NCBI RefSeq assembly: GCF_021729015.1
Contig: NZ_JAJQQZ010000004.1
Span: 186,001 to 250,000 of the forward strand
Length of the DNA stretch: 64,000 nt
Direction: 5' to 3'
From: Halobacterium rubrum
GTDB lineage: Archaea > Halobacteriota > Halobacteria > Halobacteriales > Halobacteriaceae
Shown: piece by piece, positions 51,527-59,135 of the stretch
Position numbering within the stretch: position 1 is the first letter of the stretch
Layout of the letters: each line of letters begins with the position of its first letter
Made by a program: the position numbers and the translations under genes
Notes under the pieces: generated by a model
Told to the model about the DNA's origin: nothing
The model's database searches: none
Seen by the model: only the letters and a program-made list of their open reading frames with translations

Positions 51527-51688
51527 ATGGGGGCGGTTGCGGGTGCGGCTGCGGAACGGTGGGGAGTGTTTTGGAATTGTGGCCTTAGCCACACCCCTAA
51601 CGGGGAATGTAACCCCCCGGGTTGGATTCGCCGAGCGCGGCCTCCTGGAGACCGCGTCGACGCTATGCACGAAGAAAACTCTGGTTGA
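51527..51688 (+). CDS. Possible 53-residue protein overlapping repeat R2
   Basis: ATG 51527 to TGA 51686-51688. The sequence opens MGAVAGAAAERWGVFWNCGL and continues SHTPNGECNPPGWIRRARPP; it ends DAMHEENSG. A Cys pair and Trp residues are present, but the same DNA forms conserved hairpins in R3, and R1 does not keep the frame. It may be an RNA gene rather than a protein gene. Transcript start predicted from the TATA box lies at about the ATG. Confidence 0.3.
   Translation: MGAVAGAAAERWGVFWNCGLSHTPNGECNPPGWIRRARPPGDRVDAMHEENSG
51546..51618 (+). repeat. Repeat R2, best preserved member of the R family
   Basis: CGGCTGCGGAACGGTGGGGA begins it and ACGGGGAATGTAACCCCCC ends it. TGTGGC-CTTA-GCCACA (about 51579-51594) is a perfect 6-bp hairpin; the flanks GGGGAGTG and CACACCCC give an alternative stem with one mismatch. 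R1 (47.25 kb, same strand) and R3 (49.68 kb, opposite strand) are the other members. All lie inside the island. Confidence 0.55.
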
Positions 51689-51702
51689 AGTGGGGCTGTA
51701 GG
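51686..51702 (+). repeat. Site C: short copy of the att-like sequence
   Basis: TGAAGTGGGGCTGTAGG differs at one position from site B (TGAAGTGGGGCCGTAGG) and matches the tRNA-Trp end with a few changes. Same orientation. It lies directly before the DUF7845-type gene and would be the distal repeat of the last 2.2-kb element next to the tRNA. The preceding hairpin and T-tract are not kept. Confidence 0.35.
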
Positions 51703-51764
51703 TTGCACTACTGGACTTGTCTAACTTCATCTGGAGAACAGTGTTGCCACTCTGCCGTCGGGCG

Positions 51765-53387
51765 CTACAGGTCGCGGAACGCCGGGTAGCTACCGCCTGC
51801 GCCGAGCGGGCGACTGTAGACAACGGTCGCCTGTCGGAGCGTCGCCGGGTCCTGGTCGGCGTCGATCCAGAGGCGGTACGCCTGACGAACGAATCCGCCC
51901 GGGTCGGCGTCGTCGTCGGGGTCGATCTCCCCGAGGTCCAGCGTGACGTCGTCGCCGCGGCGCCGGAAGTCGATGCCGTGCCGGTCACACCACGCCTGCC
52001 ATTTCGCCCAGGCCTCGCTGACGCGCTCCTGGTCGGCGGCGTCGACGACGGTCTTCGCTGCGTTGGTCACGGCCTCGCGGGCGTCGGCAATCGCCTGATA
52101 GACCATCTCCCCGATGAACTCCGAGCGGAGGCCAACCTCGCCGTAGCCGCGCTCGACGAGCTCCTCAATGCCCCGAAGGGCGCGGCGGACGCTCCCCACG
52201 TGGCGGTCGTGCTCGTCGGCAATGTCGTCAGGGGAGACGTGGCCGCCGTCGGTGACGAGCGTCTCCAGGCTCTCCACCTGGACGTCGCTGAGCCCGTCGC
52301 TCAGGTACTCGATTACCATGTTCTTCTGTTCCTGCTTGATGCTCGCGAGGTCCAGGGTCGTCGGTGGAGTCGCCGGTTCGTGGAGGCTGGCGTCGAAGTA
52401 CGCATCTTCGACGAATACTCCGCCGCCGCGCTGGGGTGCCGAGTCCAGCCCGGCGTTCTCCAGGACGGAGTGAACGGCTTCCTCCAGCTCGCGGTTCAGC
52501 TTCTCCAGGTCGTCCCAGCGGAGCGTGGCGTCCCAGCGGGAGACCTGATAGGAGGCGCCGAGTTTCGGGTGGGCGAGCGGGTTGTCCGGGTCGGCCTGGA
52601 ACGCCTCGCGAGCGTAGTAGTGTTTCACCTCCTTCGGTAGATCGTGCTCGGGCCACGCCTCGCTCATGCGGTGCGCGTCCAGCGTCACCGTGTGGTAGTA
52701 GCCCGGGAGGTCGTTCCCGTGGTCGTCGGTGTCCTTCTGGACGAGCTTCCGGTAGCCCGACCGGTCGGACTCCAGAACGTGCGCGAGCCCGACGAGCGGC
52801 CCGTCGCGCGCGTGTATGGGGCCGCTGCTATCTCGGTGGACGCGGACGTACCGCTCGGCGTCCTGGATGTTGCTGAACGGGTGGACGTCGTCGAAGTAGT
52901 ACGCGTTGACGTCGAGGGCATCGGCGGCCAGCTGGAGGAGCGGGAGGTAGCGGTCGAACTCGATGTTCGCGCCCTGGACGCGGACGTTGATTCCCTCCAG
53001 GAAGCCGTCGGGGACGGGAATCTCGACGCGCGACCCGTCGGCGCGCTCTCCCTCCATGCCGTTCCAGCGCGGCGTGACGTGGGCGACGAACTTCTGTTCG
53101 CCGACGCCGTCCTCGTCGCGCCGCCGAGAGACCTTTATCCGCATTTCTTTGATCTCCTCGATTTGGAACGGCGTTCCCTGCGGGGTCTCGTCGCCGGGGT
53201 TGACGAGATTCGAGTCCTGGTAGGAGAGGCGCGCGAGCCACGTCTCACCGTTGTGTTCGAAGCTGGCGGTCTTACTGCCGCCGCCAGCCTTCCGCTCCCT
53301 GTCCAGGGCGAAGAACGGCTGAAGCCCGTCCTCGTTGAACAGGAGGTTCGCGTCGAACTCGTGGGGCGCGGTACGAATCCGCTTCAC
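51765..53387 (-). CDS. Large haloarchaeal mobile-element protein (DUF7845-like)
   Basis: 540 aa from a GTG at 53387 that overlaps the preceding stop as GTGA; a longer frame starts at 53402. The N-terminal 230 residues are beta-rich with HVTPRWNGMEGERADGSRVE and GINVRVQGANIEFDRYLPL; the middle contains RMSEAWPEHDLPKEVKHYYA and SRWDATLRWDDLEKLNRELE; the C-terminal part has a winged-helix region VSPDDIADEHDRHVGSVRRA and LRGIEELVERGYGE. Such proteins are found on haloarchaeal proviruses and plasmids; likely a replication or transcription-linked protein. GC-rich, unlike the rest of the island. Confidence 0.75.
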   Translation of the reverse strand: MKRIRTAPHEFDANLLFNEDGLQPFFALDRERKAGGGSKTASFEHNGETWLARLSYQDSNLVNPGDETPQGTPFQIEEIKEMRIKVSRRRDEDGVGEQKFVAHVTPRWNGMEGERADGSRVEIPVPDGFLEGINVRVQGANIEFDRYLPLLQLAADALDVNAYYFDDVHPFSNIQDAERYVRVHRDSSGPIHARDGPLVGLAHVLESDRSGYRKLVQKDTDDHGNDLPGYYHTVTLDAHRMSEAWPEHDLPKEVKHYYAREAFQADPDNPLAHPKLGASYQVSRWDATLRWDDLEKLNRELEEAVHSVLENAGLDSAPQRGGGVFVEDAYFDASLHEPATPPTTLDLASIKQEQKNMVIEYLSDGLSDVQVESLETLVTDGGHVSPDDIADEHDRHVGSVRRALRGIEELVERGYGEVGLRSEFIGEMVYQAIADAREAVTNAAKTVVDAADQERVSEAWAKWQAWCDRHGIDFRRRGDDVTLDLGEIDPDDDADPGGFVRQAYRLWIDADQDPATLRQATVVYSRPLGAGGSYPAFRDL

Positions 53388-53629
53388 TGCGACCCCTCCC
53401 ACAGTTCGCGACAGGCAGCGCAGAGGTCGACGCGCTCTCCGTCACGTTCCGGGAGACGCACCCGACGACAGTCGGGGCCGTCGGCGCCGCACACACGGCA
53501 CTCATCGGCTTCTGGCGCGTCCTGGGAGACTGTCTCCCAGTAATCTTCCCGGCATGCCTGTGGGCCGCCGTCGGCCCGCAGCGCCGACGCACGGACGAAC
53601 TCGTGGGGTTCGTCGCCGTCGGGGCTCAC
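53384..53629 (-). CDS. Small zinc-binding protein of a mobile element
   Basis: 81 aa. C-terminal zinc site CRVCGADGPDCRRV with DLCAACRELW (CxxC...CxxC). N-terminal half is acidic with no core. Overlaps its neighbours by GTGA downstream and ATGA upstream (53626-53629), so it is part of a three-gene unit with the DUF7845 gene. Confidence 0.7.
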   Translation of the reverse strand: MSPDGDEPHEFVRASALRADGGPQACREDYWETVSQDAPEADECRVCGADGPDCRRVRLPERDGERVDLCAACRELWEGSQ

Positions 53630-53838
53630 AGGCAGACACCTCCGTGGAGCGGGCCGTCGGCGGACTCGTCGCGCTCACCGAGCGGGGAGAGACCGAAGTC
53701 CTCGGGCCGGTGGTCCTCCAGGAAGTGCTTCCAACGGTTCTCGTTCGGGTCGAAAACGTAGCCGCACGGGCACGCAGTAAGCGTGTGGACGCGACGTCCA
53801 CGGGCGTAGACGTCCGTGGACAGGCTCACGCGGACCAC
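53626..53838 (-). CDS. Small zinc-finger protein of a mobile element
   Basis: 70 aa. TACPCGYVFDPNENRWKHFL followed by EDHRPEDF has a Cx1C...HxxxxH arrangement for one zinc. First gene of the three-gene unit; 80 bp from the tRNA 3' end. The start may be at GTG within the first five codons; the given one is the longest. Confidence 0.65.
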   Translation of the reverse strand: MVRVSLSTDVYARGRRVHTLTACPCGYVFDPNENRWKHFLEDHRPEDFGLSPLGERDESADGPLHGGVCL

Positions 53839-53917
53839 CCCGTAGAGCCGGCGCTATTGGGGTTTACGTGAGGTAAGCGGAAGGCGGCAAATGCCTCCGC
53901 AATACTTTTTTGCAGTA

Positions 53918-54094
53918 TGGGGCCGGAGGGATTTGAACCCCCGATCGACTGATATCTCCGGTGCGCCTCGGAACTCCAGAGGGTCGTCAACGCGGTCCGA
54001 TGATCAGTCGGCCGCTCGGTATACCAGTCTGGAGTGTCGTCCCGGGCGCGTAGCCTCTGGAGTCAGTCGCCATGCCTGGCTTGGCCACAGCCCC
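53918..54094 (-). tRNA. trnW: tRNA-Trp (anticodon CCA) with a 103-nt intron
   Basis: Minus strand: GGGGCTG acceptor arm pairs with CGGCCCC; D arm GCC...GGC; anticodon stem ACTGA/TCAGT with loop CTCCAG|A; T arm GGGGG TTCAAAT CCCTC; discriminator A at 53918. Exon 1 is 54057-54094 (38 nt), intron 53954-54056 (103 nt), exon 2 53918-53953 (36 nt). The intron length and site after position 37 match the haloarchaeal tRNA-Trp intron, which in Haloferax contains a box C/D guide for 2'-O-methylation of the tRNA itself; candidate D' CTGA and C' GTTGACGA are visible. CCA is not encoded. It is the likely island attachment gene. Confidence 0.93.
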
Positions 54095-54180
54095 TCGCGT
54101 CTCTCCTTTGGGAGATTTTCTTCAAGAGGGTTTCGGTTCGGGGTGGGGGAGTGAAGTACTCGCGAGCCGAACGCCTCGGC

Positions 54181-54492
54181 GTGATTGCACGCGTGTGGCG
54201 TGGCTGGACTGCGGCAGACGGGTCGGACGCCAGCGAGTACGAGGCGTTTGTCTCCGGGACGGTGTTCCCGGAGGCGGCGGCCGAGATTCCGGGGCTGGTG
54301 GACTGGGAGGTGTTGCGCCGCGAGGAAGATGGCGAGCGCGTCGAGTTCGTGACGGTGGCGTACTTCGAGTCGTGGGCGGCCGTGGAGGCGTTCGCGGGCG
54401 AGCGCCGGGAGCGAGCACACGTCCCGGACCGGGCGGAGGCGTTGCTCGACGATTACGAGGACGAGGTGACACACTACGAGGTCTGCGAGTGA
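54181..54492 (+). CDS. Antibiotic biosynthesis monooxygenase-like (dimeric alpha-beta barrel) protein
   Basis: 103 aa from the GTG at 54181, giving IARVWRGWTAADGSDASEYE, then FVSGTVFPEAAAEIPGLVDW and FVTVAYFESWAAVEAFAGER. This ferredoxin-like ABM fold is found in heme-degrading and quinone-forming enzymes and in many uncharacterised proteins. An earlier GTG at 54151 would add ten residues. First gene right of the tRNA, so it returns to chromosome. Confidence 0.75.
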   Translation: MIARVWRGWTAADGSDASEYEAFVSGTVFPEAAAEIPGLVDWEVLRREEDGERVEFVTVAYFESWAAVEAFAGERRERAHVPDRAEALLDDYEDEVTHYEVCE

Positions 54493-54583
54493 GAGCGACG
54501 AGGACGACGACGACGGGGTTCGGGACGGGGCGTCGCGTGCGGGAAGCGATTGGATTTTCCAGACGGGCCGCCAATCCGGGAGT

Positions 54584-54808
54584 ATGCCAGAGTACCCGAT
54601 CGTGGTGCGGGAGCTCGGCGGCGAGAACCGCCTGGGCGTGGAGGAAGCCGACGCGTTCGAGGGCGACCTGCGGGACGTCGTCGTCGAGGGCTACGAGCGC
54701 GTGGACGTCGCGAGCTGTGCGGACGGCGAGCAGGTTGGAGTGGTCGTGGCGGCGTCGGAGACAGAAATCGACGAAATCCGGTGGACGAAGACGGAAGCGG
54801 CGGAGTAG
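54584..54808 (+). CDS. Small conserved haloarchaeal protein
   Basis: 74 aa. MPEYPIVVRELGGENRLGVE with ADAFEGDLRDVVVEGYERVD and QVGVVVAASETEIDEIRWTK: a short beta-rich domain of unknown role. Convergent with the zinc-ribbon gene by 4 bp. A Lys/Thr end suggests no processing. Confidence 0.65.
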   Translation: MPEYPIVVRELGGENRLGVEEADAFEGDLRDVVVEGYERVDVASCADGEQVGVVVAASETEIDEIRWTKTEAAE

Positions 54809-54812
54809 TTAG

Positions 54813-55037
54813 TTACTCCTCGCGGGCGCTCCAGTCGCAGTCCTGGCACTTGTAGCCGGTGACGAATTCGGTCACGGAGGGCATGTAGCCGACCGAGATG
54901 ACGTCGCTGCCGCAGTCGGGGCAGTCGCGGTCGGTGTCCTCGATCGGTTCGGCGTCCATGACGGAGCCGCCCTCGACGAGTTCGGCGAGCTTCTTGGGGG
55001 TCACCATGCGGCCCTGCACGACCCGGTTGTCGGCCAT
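54813..55037 (-). CDS. Small zinc-ribbon protein (DUF5795-like)
   Basis: 74 aa. DRDCPDCGSDVISVGYMPSV and GYKCQDCDWSARE provide CxxC pairs of a zinc ribbon at 39-70; the N-terminal 30 residues (VTPKKLAELVEGGSVMDAEP) are helical. It resembles short RNA-polymerase-type or regulatory zinc ribbons common in haloarchaea. Family label is from memory. Confidence 0.75.
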   Translation of the reverse strand: MADNRVVQGRMVTPKKLAELVEGGSVMDAEPIEDTDRDCPDCGSDVISVGYMPSVTEFVTGYKCQDCDWSAREE

Positions 55038-55103
55038 ACCTGTGCGTGGACGGCGGCACGGGAAAGCTTGTCGTCGTCCGGGCGGTCCGCGTTCGACTTC
55101 GGC

Positions 55104-56066
55104 TTACAGCCAGGGGGCGCGTTCTTCGGCGGCGTCCTCGCCGGGGTAGCCGTAGGCGGCTTCGTCGGGGTCCTGTTCGCCGCTGCCGCCGTCGGTGGCG
55201 GCGGGCGTCGCGGGCTGGGGGTCGGGGCCGTCGTCGGCCGTGACAGCGAGGTCGTCCGGGCTCGAAGAGTCGGGTTCGTCGTCGTCGTCGTTGTCGTCAC
55301 CGTCCTTGCTCGCGGTGGCGGGGTCGTCGACGCCGGCCTGGTCGGGGTCGAAGGCGAGCACGCCGGCGACGGCGAACACCATCAGGGGCGCTTCCGAGGG
55401 CACCACTTCCGGGAGGAAGATCGACACCGCGAGCGTCGCCAGCGCGACCGCCGAGCCGAAGCGGAAGCGGTCGATGGCGACGATACGGCGTAGCGACGGG
55501 CCGAGCGCGACGACTGCGAGCGCGAACGTGACGGCGACGCCGCCCGCGGCGGCGGCGTGCAGCAGCAGGTCGACGTCGTAGCGGGCGACGAACGCGGCGC
55601 CGCTGGGGTTCACGCTCGCGAGGAAGCCGAGGCCGATGATGACACCGGGCGAGGGGAGGTACTCGCCGATTGTCGCGCTGGCGGTCTTCGCCGCGATGGC
55701 GAGGATGACCAGCGCGGCGAAGCGCTCGAAGGTCGGGATGTCGAGGATGGTCGCGACGGTGGGTGCGAGTGCGGCCTCGACGGCGGCGATGACGATCAGC
55801 GGGATGCCGACGACGAGCACGCTGGTCGCCTGTTCGCGGCGGCTGCCGCCCATCTCGGCGAGGATGACGGCGAGGGTCGCGCTGCCGCCGAAGACGAGCA
55901 GCCCGACCTGGAGGACGCCTGCCCAGGTCTCGAGCTGGCCGGCGAGCACGAGTGCGGCGAAGATACCGTCGACCAGCGGCAGCAGCATGACGGTGGCCAG
56001 CAGCTTCGTCGCACCACCTACCTGTTGCTCGAGGCGGAGCGCGACGGGGTGACGTGAACTACTCAT
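55104..56066 (-). CDS. Multi-pass membrane protein (DUF5794-like)
   Basis: 320 aa. About eight hydrophobic helices fill residues 20-235 (LLATVMLLPLVDGIFAALVL, LVILAIAAKTASATIGEYL, GVAVTFALAVVALGPSL, LMVFAVAGVLAFD); a long disordered acidic tail about 240-320 (DGDDNDDDDEPDSSS) is cytoplasmic or surface exposed. Uncharacterised haloarchaeal family. Diverges from guaB across about 490 bp. Confidence 0.75.
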   Translation of the reverse strand: MSSSRHPVALRLEQQVGGATKLLATVMLLPLVDGIFAALVLAGQLETWAGVLQVGLLVFGGSATLAVILAEMGGSRREQATSVLVVGIPLIVIAAVEAALAPTVATILDIPTFERFAALVILAIAAKTASATIGEYLPSPGVIIGLGFLASVNPSGAAFVARYDVDLLLHAAAAGGVAVTFALAVVALGPSLRRIVAIDRFRFGSAVALATLAVSIFLPEVVPSEAPLMVFAVAGVLAFDPDQAGVDDPATASKDGDDNDDDDEPDSSSPDDLAVTADDGPDPQPATPAATDGGSGEQDPDEAAYGYPGEDAAEERAPWL

Positions 56067-56558
56067 GTACTAGCAGGCCAACGTGGGTGACTGCGTCTGG
56101 TCGGAGCGGCGATACACGCGGGAGGCCGCGTTGGGTCCGAGCCAGAGTGTCCGTCGGCAGGCCACTGTCCCGAGGAGAAATTTCGGTACGTCCGGGGCGA
56201 TGGCGCTGTGGTCGCCGGCCGTACGCGGCGTCTCGGGACTAGTGGAGTCCATACCCACAACGACGACAGTCGGGAGCATAAAGATTGTGTGAGAGAGCGG
56301 CACAAATGGTGTGAGACTCACGGCGGTTTTTAAGTACTCGGTTTGGTGTGTTCGGCTCTTCTGGCCGTTTGTCGAGAACACTGCGGCGTACTGGACGGAT
56401 GCCGTCCAAGTCGGGCGCGTCCACAGCCAGAACTGAACGCGCGTCGAAGCGCGCGTGACAATGCACGACCGTGTGTGTCGACGCGTCCCACAGCCCTGAT
56501 TCGGGTCACGTTCGGCCAATCTCGCAACGCTTTTGGAACCCCGCCCCGACCGGTTTAC
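56067..56558 (+). promoter_or_regulatory. Long guaB leader with two hairpins and a TATA box
   Basis: No gene is convincing in this 492-bp gap. A TATA-like tttttaa is at 56328-56334, which would start a message about 200 nt before the guaB ATG. Two perfect 7-bp hairpins follow: TGGACGG-atg-CCGTCCA (56392-56408) and ACGCGCG-tcgaag-CGCGCGT (56437-56456). Haloarchaeal genes are mostly leaderless, so a structured leader of this length is unusual and might be regulatory for GMP synthesis. Confidence 0.4.
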
Positions 56559-58058
56559 ATGGCGAACGATTCCTCGACGGACGGCCGATTCTCCGAGAAG
56601 CTCCGCGTCCCGGAAGCGCTCACCTTCGACGACGTACTGCTGCGACCCGCCGAGAGCCGGGTCGAGCCCGACGAGGCCGACGTGTCGACCCGCGTCTCTA
56701 CGAACGTCGAGCTCGAAGTCCCTATCCTCTCGGCGGCGATGGACACGGTCACCGAGTCGGACCTCGCAATCGCGATGGCGCGCGAGGGCGGCATCGGCGT
56801 GCTCCACCAGAACATGGACACCGAGACGGTCGTCACCGAGGTCGAACGCGTCAAGCGCGCCGACGAGCTCGTCATCGACCGCGAGAACGTCGTCACCGCC
56901 GCTCCCGACCAGACGGTCGAGGAGGTCGACGCGATGATGAACCGCGCCGACGTCTCCGGCGCGCCCGTCGTCGACGACGACGACACCGTCCTCGGCATCA
57001 TCTCCGGCACCGACATCCGCCCCTACCTCGAGGTCGGCGAGTCCGACGCCGTCCGCGAGGCCATGACGGACGAAGTCATCACCGCAAGCGAGGACGTCAC
57101 CGCCCGTGACGCCCTCGAACTCATGTACGAGCACAAGATCGAGCGCGTCCCCATCGTGGACGACGACGACCGCCTCGTCGGCCTCGTCACGATGCAGGGC
57201 ATCCTCGCACGCCGCGAACACGGGAACGCCGCCCGCGACGACGACGGCCGCCTCCGCGTCGGCGTCGCCGTCGGCCCGTTCGAGACCGAGCGCGCGACGG
57301 CCGTCGACGAGGCCGGCGCAGACATCGTCTTCATCGACTGCGCGCACGCACACAATCTCAACGTCATCGACGCCGCGCGCGACATCGAGGCGTCCGTCGA
57401 CGCCGACGTCGTCGTCGGGAACGTCGGCACCCGTGAGGCCGCCGAGGCCGTCGTCGACTTCGCGGACGGCATCAAGGTGGGCATCGGCCCGGGCTCCATC
57501 TGCACGACCCGCGTCGTCACCGGCGCAGGCATGCCCCAGATTACGGCCGTCTCCGAGGTCGCCGACGTCGCGGCCCCGGAGGGCGTTCCCGTCATCGCGG
57601 ACGGCGGCATCCGGTACTCCGGCGACGCAGCGAAAGCCATCGCCGCCGGCGCCGACGCCGTGATGCTGGGGTCGTACTTCGCCGGCACCGACGAGGCGCC
57701 GGGCCGCGTCATCACGATGAACGGCAAGAAGTACAAGCAGTACCGCGGCATGGGCTCCGTCGGCGCGATGCAGTCCGGCGGCGGCGACCGCTACCTCAAG
57801 GAGGACGAGGAAGACGAGGAGTACGTGCCCGAGGGCGTCGAGGCCGCGACGCCGTACAAGGGGTCGCTTGCGTCCGAACTCCACCAGCTCGTCGGCGGCA
57901 TCCAGTCCGGCATGGGGTACGTTGGCGCGGAGACGCTGCCCGCGTTCAAGCGCGAAGCCGAGTTCGTCCGCGTCTCCTCGGCCGGCCAGACCGAGGGCCA
58001 CCCCCACGACGTGATGATCACGGACGAGGCGCCGAACTACAGCCCGCAGAACGACTGA
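56559..58058 (+). CDS. guaB: Inosine-5'-monophosphate dehydrogenase
   Basis: 499 aa from the ATG at 56559. TFDDVLLRPAESRVEPDEAD opens the barrel; a CBS pair occupies about 95-215 (ELVIDRENVVTAAPDQTVEE, ALELMYEHKIERVPIVDDDD); catalytic loop GPGSICTTRVVTGAGMPQ; active-site flap NGKKYKQYRGMGSVGAM; C-terminal GYVGAETLPAFKREAEFV. Converts IMP to XMP with NAD, the committed step to GMP. CBS domains bind adenine nucleotides as regulators. Confidence 0.95.
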   Translation: MANDSSTDGRFSEKLRVPEALTFDDVLLRPAESRVEPDEADVSTRVSTNVELEVPILSAAMDTVTESDLAIAMAREGGIGVLHQNMDTETVVTEVERVKRADELVIDRENVVTAAPDQTVEEVDAMMNRADVSGAPVVDDDDTVLGIISGTDIRPYLEVGESDAVREAMTDEVITASEDVTARDALELMYEHKIERVPIVDDDDRLVGLVTMQGILARREHGNAARDDDGRLRVGVAVGPFETERATAVDEAGADIVFIDCAHAHNLNVIDAARDIEASVDADVVVGNVGTREAAEAVVDFADGIKVGIGPGSICTTRVVTGAGMPQITAVSEVADVAAPEGVPVIADGGIRYSGDAAKAIAAGADAVMLGSYFAGTDEAPGRVITMNGKKYKQYRGMGSVGAMQSGGGDRYLKEDEEDEEYVPEGVEAATPYKGSLASELHQLVGGIQSGMGYVGAETLPAFKREAEFVRVSSAGQTEGHPHDVMITDEAPNYSPQND

Positions 58059-58059
58059 G

Positions 58060-58182
58060 TCAGAGGTCTCTGGACTCCGTCTCGCACTCGGGACTGCAGT
58101 ACTTCGTCTCCGCCGCGCGGGCGTCCGGGTGGGCGGCGAACTCGTCCTCGCAGTACGCGCACTCGTAGGTCTCGAGCGCCAT
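58060..58182 (-). CDS. Tiny zinc-finger protein
   Basis: 40 aa from the ATG at 58182 (MALETYECAYCEDEFAAHPD). CAYC and YCSPEC give CxxC...CxxxC type zinc ligands, with ETKYCSPECETESRDL at the end. Below the length of many annotations, but the start codon, Cys pattern and codon use support it. Convergent with guaB by 1-2 bp. Confidence 0.6.
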   Translation of the reverse strand: MALETYECAYCEDEFAAHPDARAAETKYCSPECETESRDL

Positions 58183-58257
58183 ACGCGTGCTCACAGGAAC
58201 CAGCGAGAAGTGTCTTCCGGCGTCACCGTTTTGCTCTGTCGGCACTCACTCGTACTC

Positions 58258-58425
58258 GTGAACTGCACGTACTGCGGCGAGGGCCTCGCAGCGTACGACC
58301 CCGTGTTCGTCGACCGAGAGCGCGACGGCGAGCGCACCGAGGAGGGCGCGTTCTGTAACTACGGCTGCCTCTCCGCGTGGCTCGACGAGACGGAAGCAGC
58401 GACCGGCGCGTGCTGCCGGATCTGA
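58258..58425 (+). CDS. Tiny zinc-finger protein
   Basis: 55 aa from the GTG at 58258 giving NCTYCGEGLAAYDPVFVDRE; a second Cys group FCNYGCLSAWLDE and terminal GACCRI. CxxC...CxxxC. Divergent from the 40-residue zinc-finger gene. A longer frame starts at 58129 but overlaps that gene antisense. Confidence 0.55.
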   Translation: MNCTYCGEGLAAYDPVFVDRERDGERTEEGAFCNYGCLSAWLDETEAATGACCRI

Positions 58426-58426
58426 G

Positions 58427-58855
58427 TCAGTCGCCGTCGCCGCCGCTGCCGGTCACGACCACCGGCCGGTCCGCGTTCAGGATGACCGACTGCGTGGTGG
58501 ACCCGAAGATGACCTTGCCGGCCGGCGAGCGCTTCCGGCCGCCGAGCACGATGGCGTCGGCGTCGAGGGCCTCGGCCTCGTCGATGATGTCGTCGATGGT
58601 GTCCCCGGAGTCGTCTCGCACCTGAGTCTGGACGCCCGCCTCGTCAAGACGTTCCCGTGCGCGACGCACGGACTGGATTCGGTCGGCGGTCTTGAACTGC
58701 CGGTACTCCGAGGGGATGTCTTCGCTGTTTCCGGTGAACACGAACAAGAGCGTCGCCTCGACGGCCTCGTCGGCCGACGGCAGGTCGGCGACGTAGTCGG
58801 CCTGTGCGAGCGCGCGGTCGACGTCGTCGTCGACCGGCACGAGTACGCGGTACAT
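58427..58855 (-). CDS. Universal stress protein (UspA family), copy 1
   Basis: 142 aa from the ATG at 58855 (MYRVLVPVDDDVDRALAQAD). ATP-binding signature G-x2-G-x9-G-S/T is GGRKRSPAGKVIFGSTTQSV near 110-129, and ADRPVVVTGSG at the end. Single-domain Usp likely binds ATP. Convergent end with the tiny zinc protein (2 bp). A longer frame from 58903 adds 16 residues without support. Confidence 0.87.
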   Translation of the reverse strand: MYRVLVPVDDDVDRALAQADYVADLPSADEAVEATLLFVFTGNSEDIPSEYRQFKTADRIQSVRRARERLDEAGVQTQVRDDSGDTIDDIIDEAEALDADAIVLGGRKRSPAGKVIFGSTTQSVILNADRPVVVTGSGGDGD

Positions 58856-58918
58856 GCACCCGTAGAGGGGGCTACAGGGCTTAAAACCACCTCCCGGTTC
58901 CACCCCGCCGGGCCGCCG

Positions 58919-59128
58919 TCAGGCGGGCTGGCGGCCCCAGGCGATGTTGCTCCAGAGGCGCTCCCAGAGGTAGTACAGCACCGTCTTCCCGACGGCGGCG
59001 GAGACGCCGATCTTCGCCGCGGAGCCGAACTCTCCCGTGTAGAGGAACGCGATGGCGAACACCATCGTCGTGGCGAACACGCGGTACGAGGCCGCCTTCA
59101 CAGCCGACCGGTAGTGGGACTCTGCCAT
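58919..59128 (-). CDS. DUF2061 two-helix membrane protein
   Basis: 69 aa. SAVKAASYRVFATTMVFAIAF (8-28) and AAKIGVSAAVGKTVLYYLWE (35-54) are two helices with conserved Arg in YRVFAT and the WERLWSNIAWG end, the DUF2061 pattern. Function unknown. It lies 7 bp after the RHH-like gene on the same strand. Confidence 0.8.
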   Translation of the reverse strand: MAESHYRSAVKAASYRVFATTMVFAIAFLYTGEFGSAAKIGVSAAVGKTVLYYLWERLWSNIAWGRQPA

Positions 59129-59135
59129 CGGGGAC

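Larger units (their letters stand above)
43651..53918. mobile_element. Accessory island integrated at tRNA-Trp (inferred)
   Basis: The interval between site A and the tRNA-Trp 3' end is AT-richer than its surroundings, has many ORFs that lack chromosomal context, three repeat families and small zinc-finger and DUF7845-type genes found on haloarchaeal mobile elements. Degraded tRNA-end copies also occur internally at 49.6 kb and 51.69 kb, so it may consist of several integrations in tandem. I saw no integrase gene; it may be lost or missed. Boundaries are inferred from the repeats. Confidence 0.4.

Noticed and set aside
56070-58007. 645-codon minus-strand frame opposite guaB
   Set aside because: Asp/Val/Leu/Arg repeats with no domain; guaB on the other strand has all IMPDH motifs.
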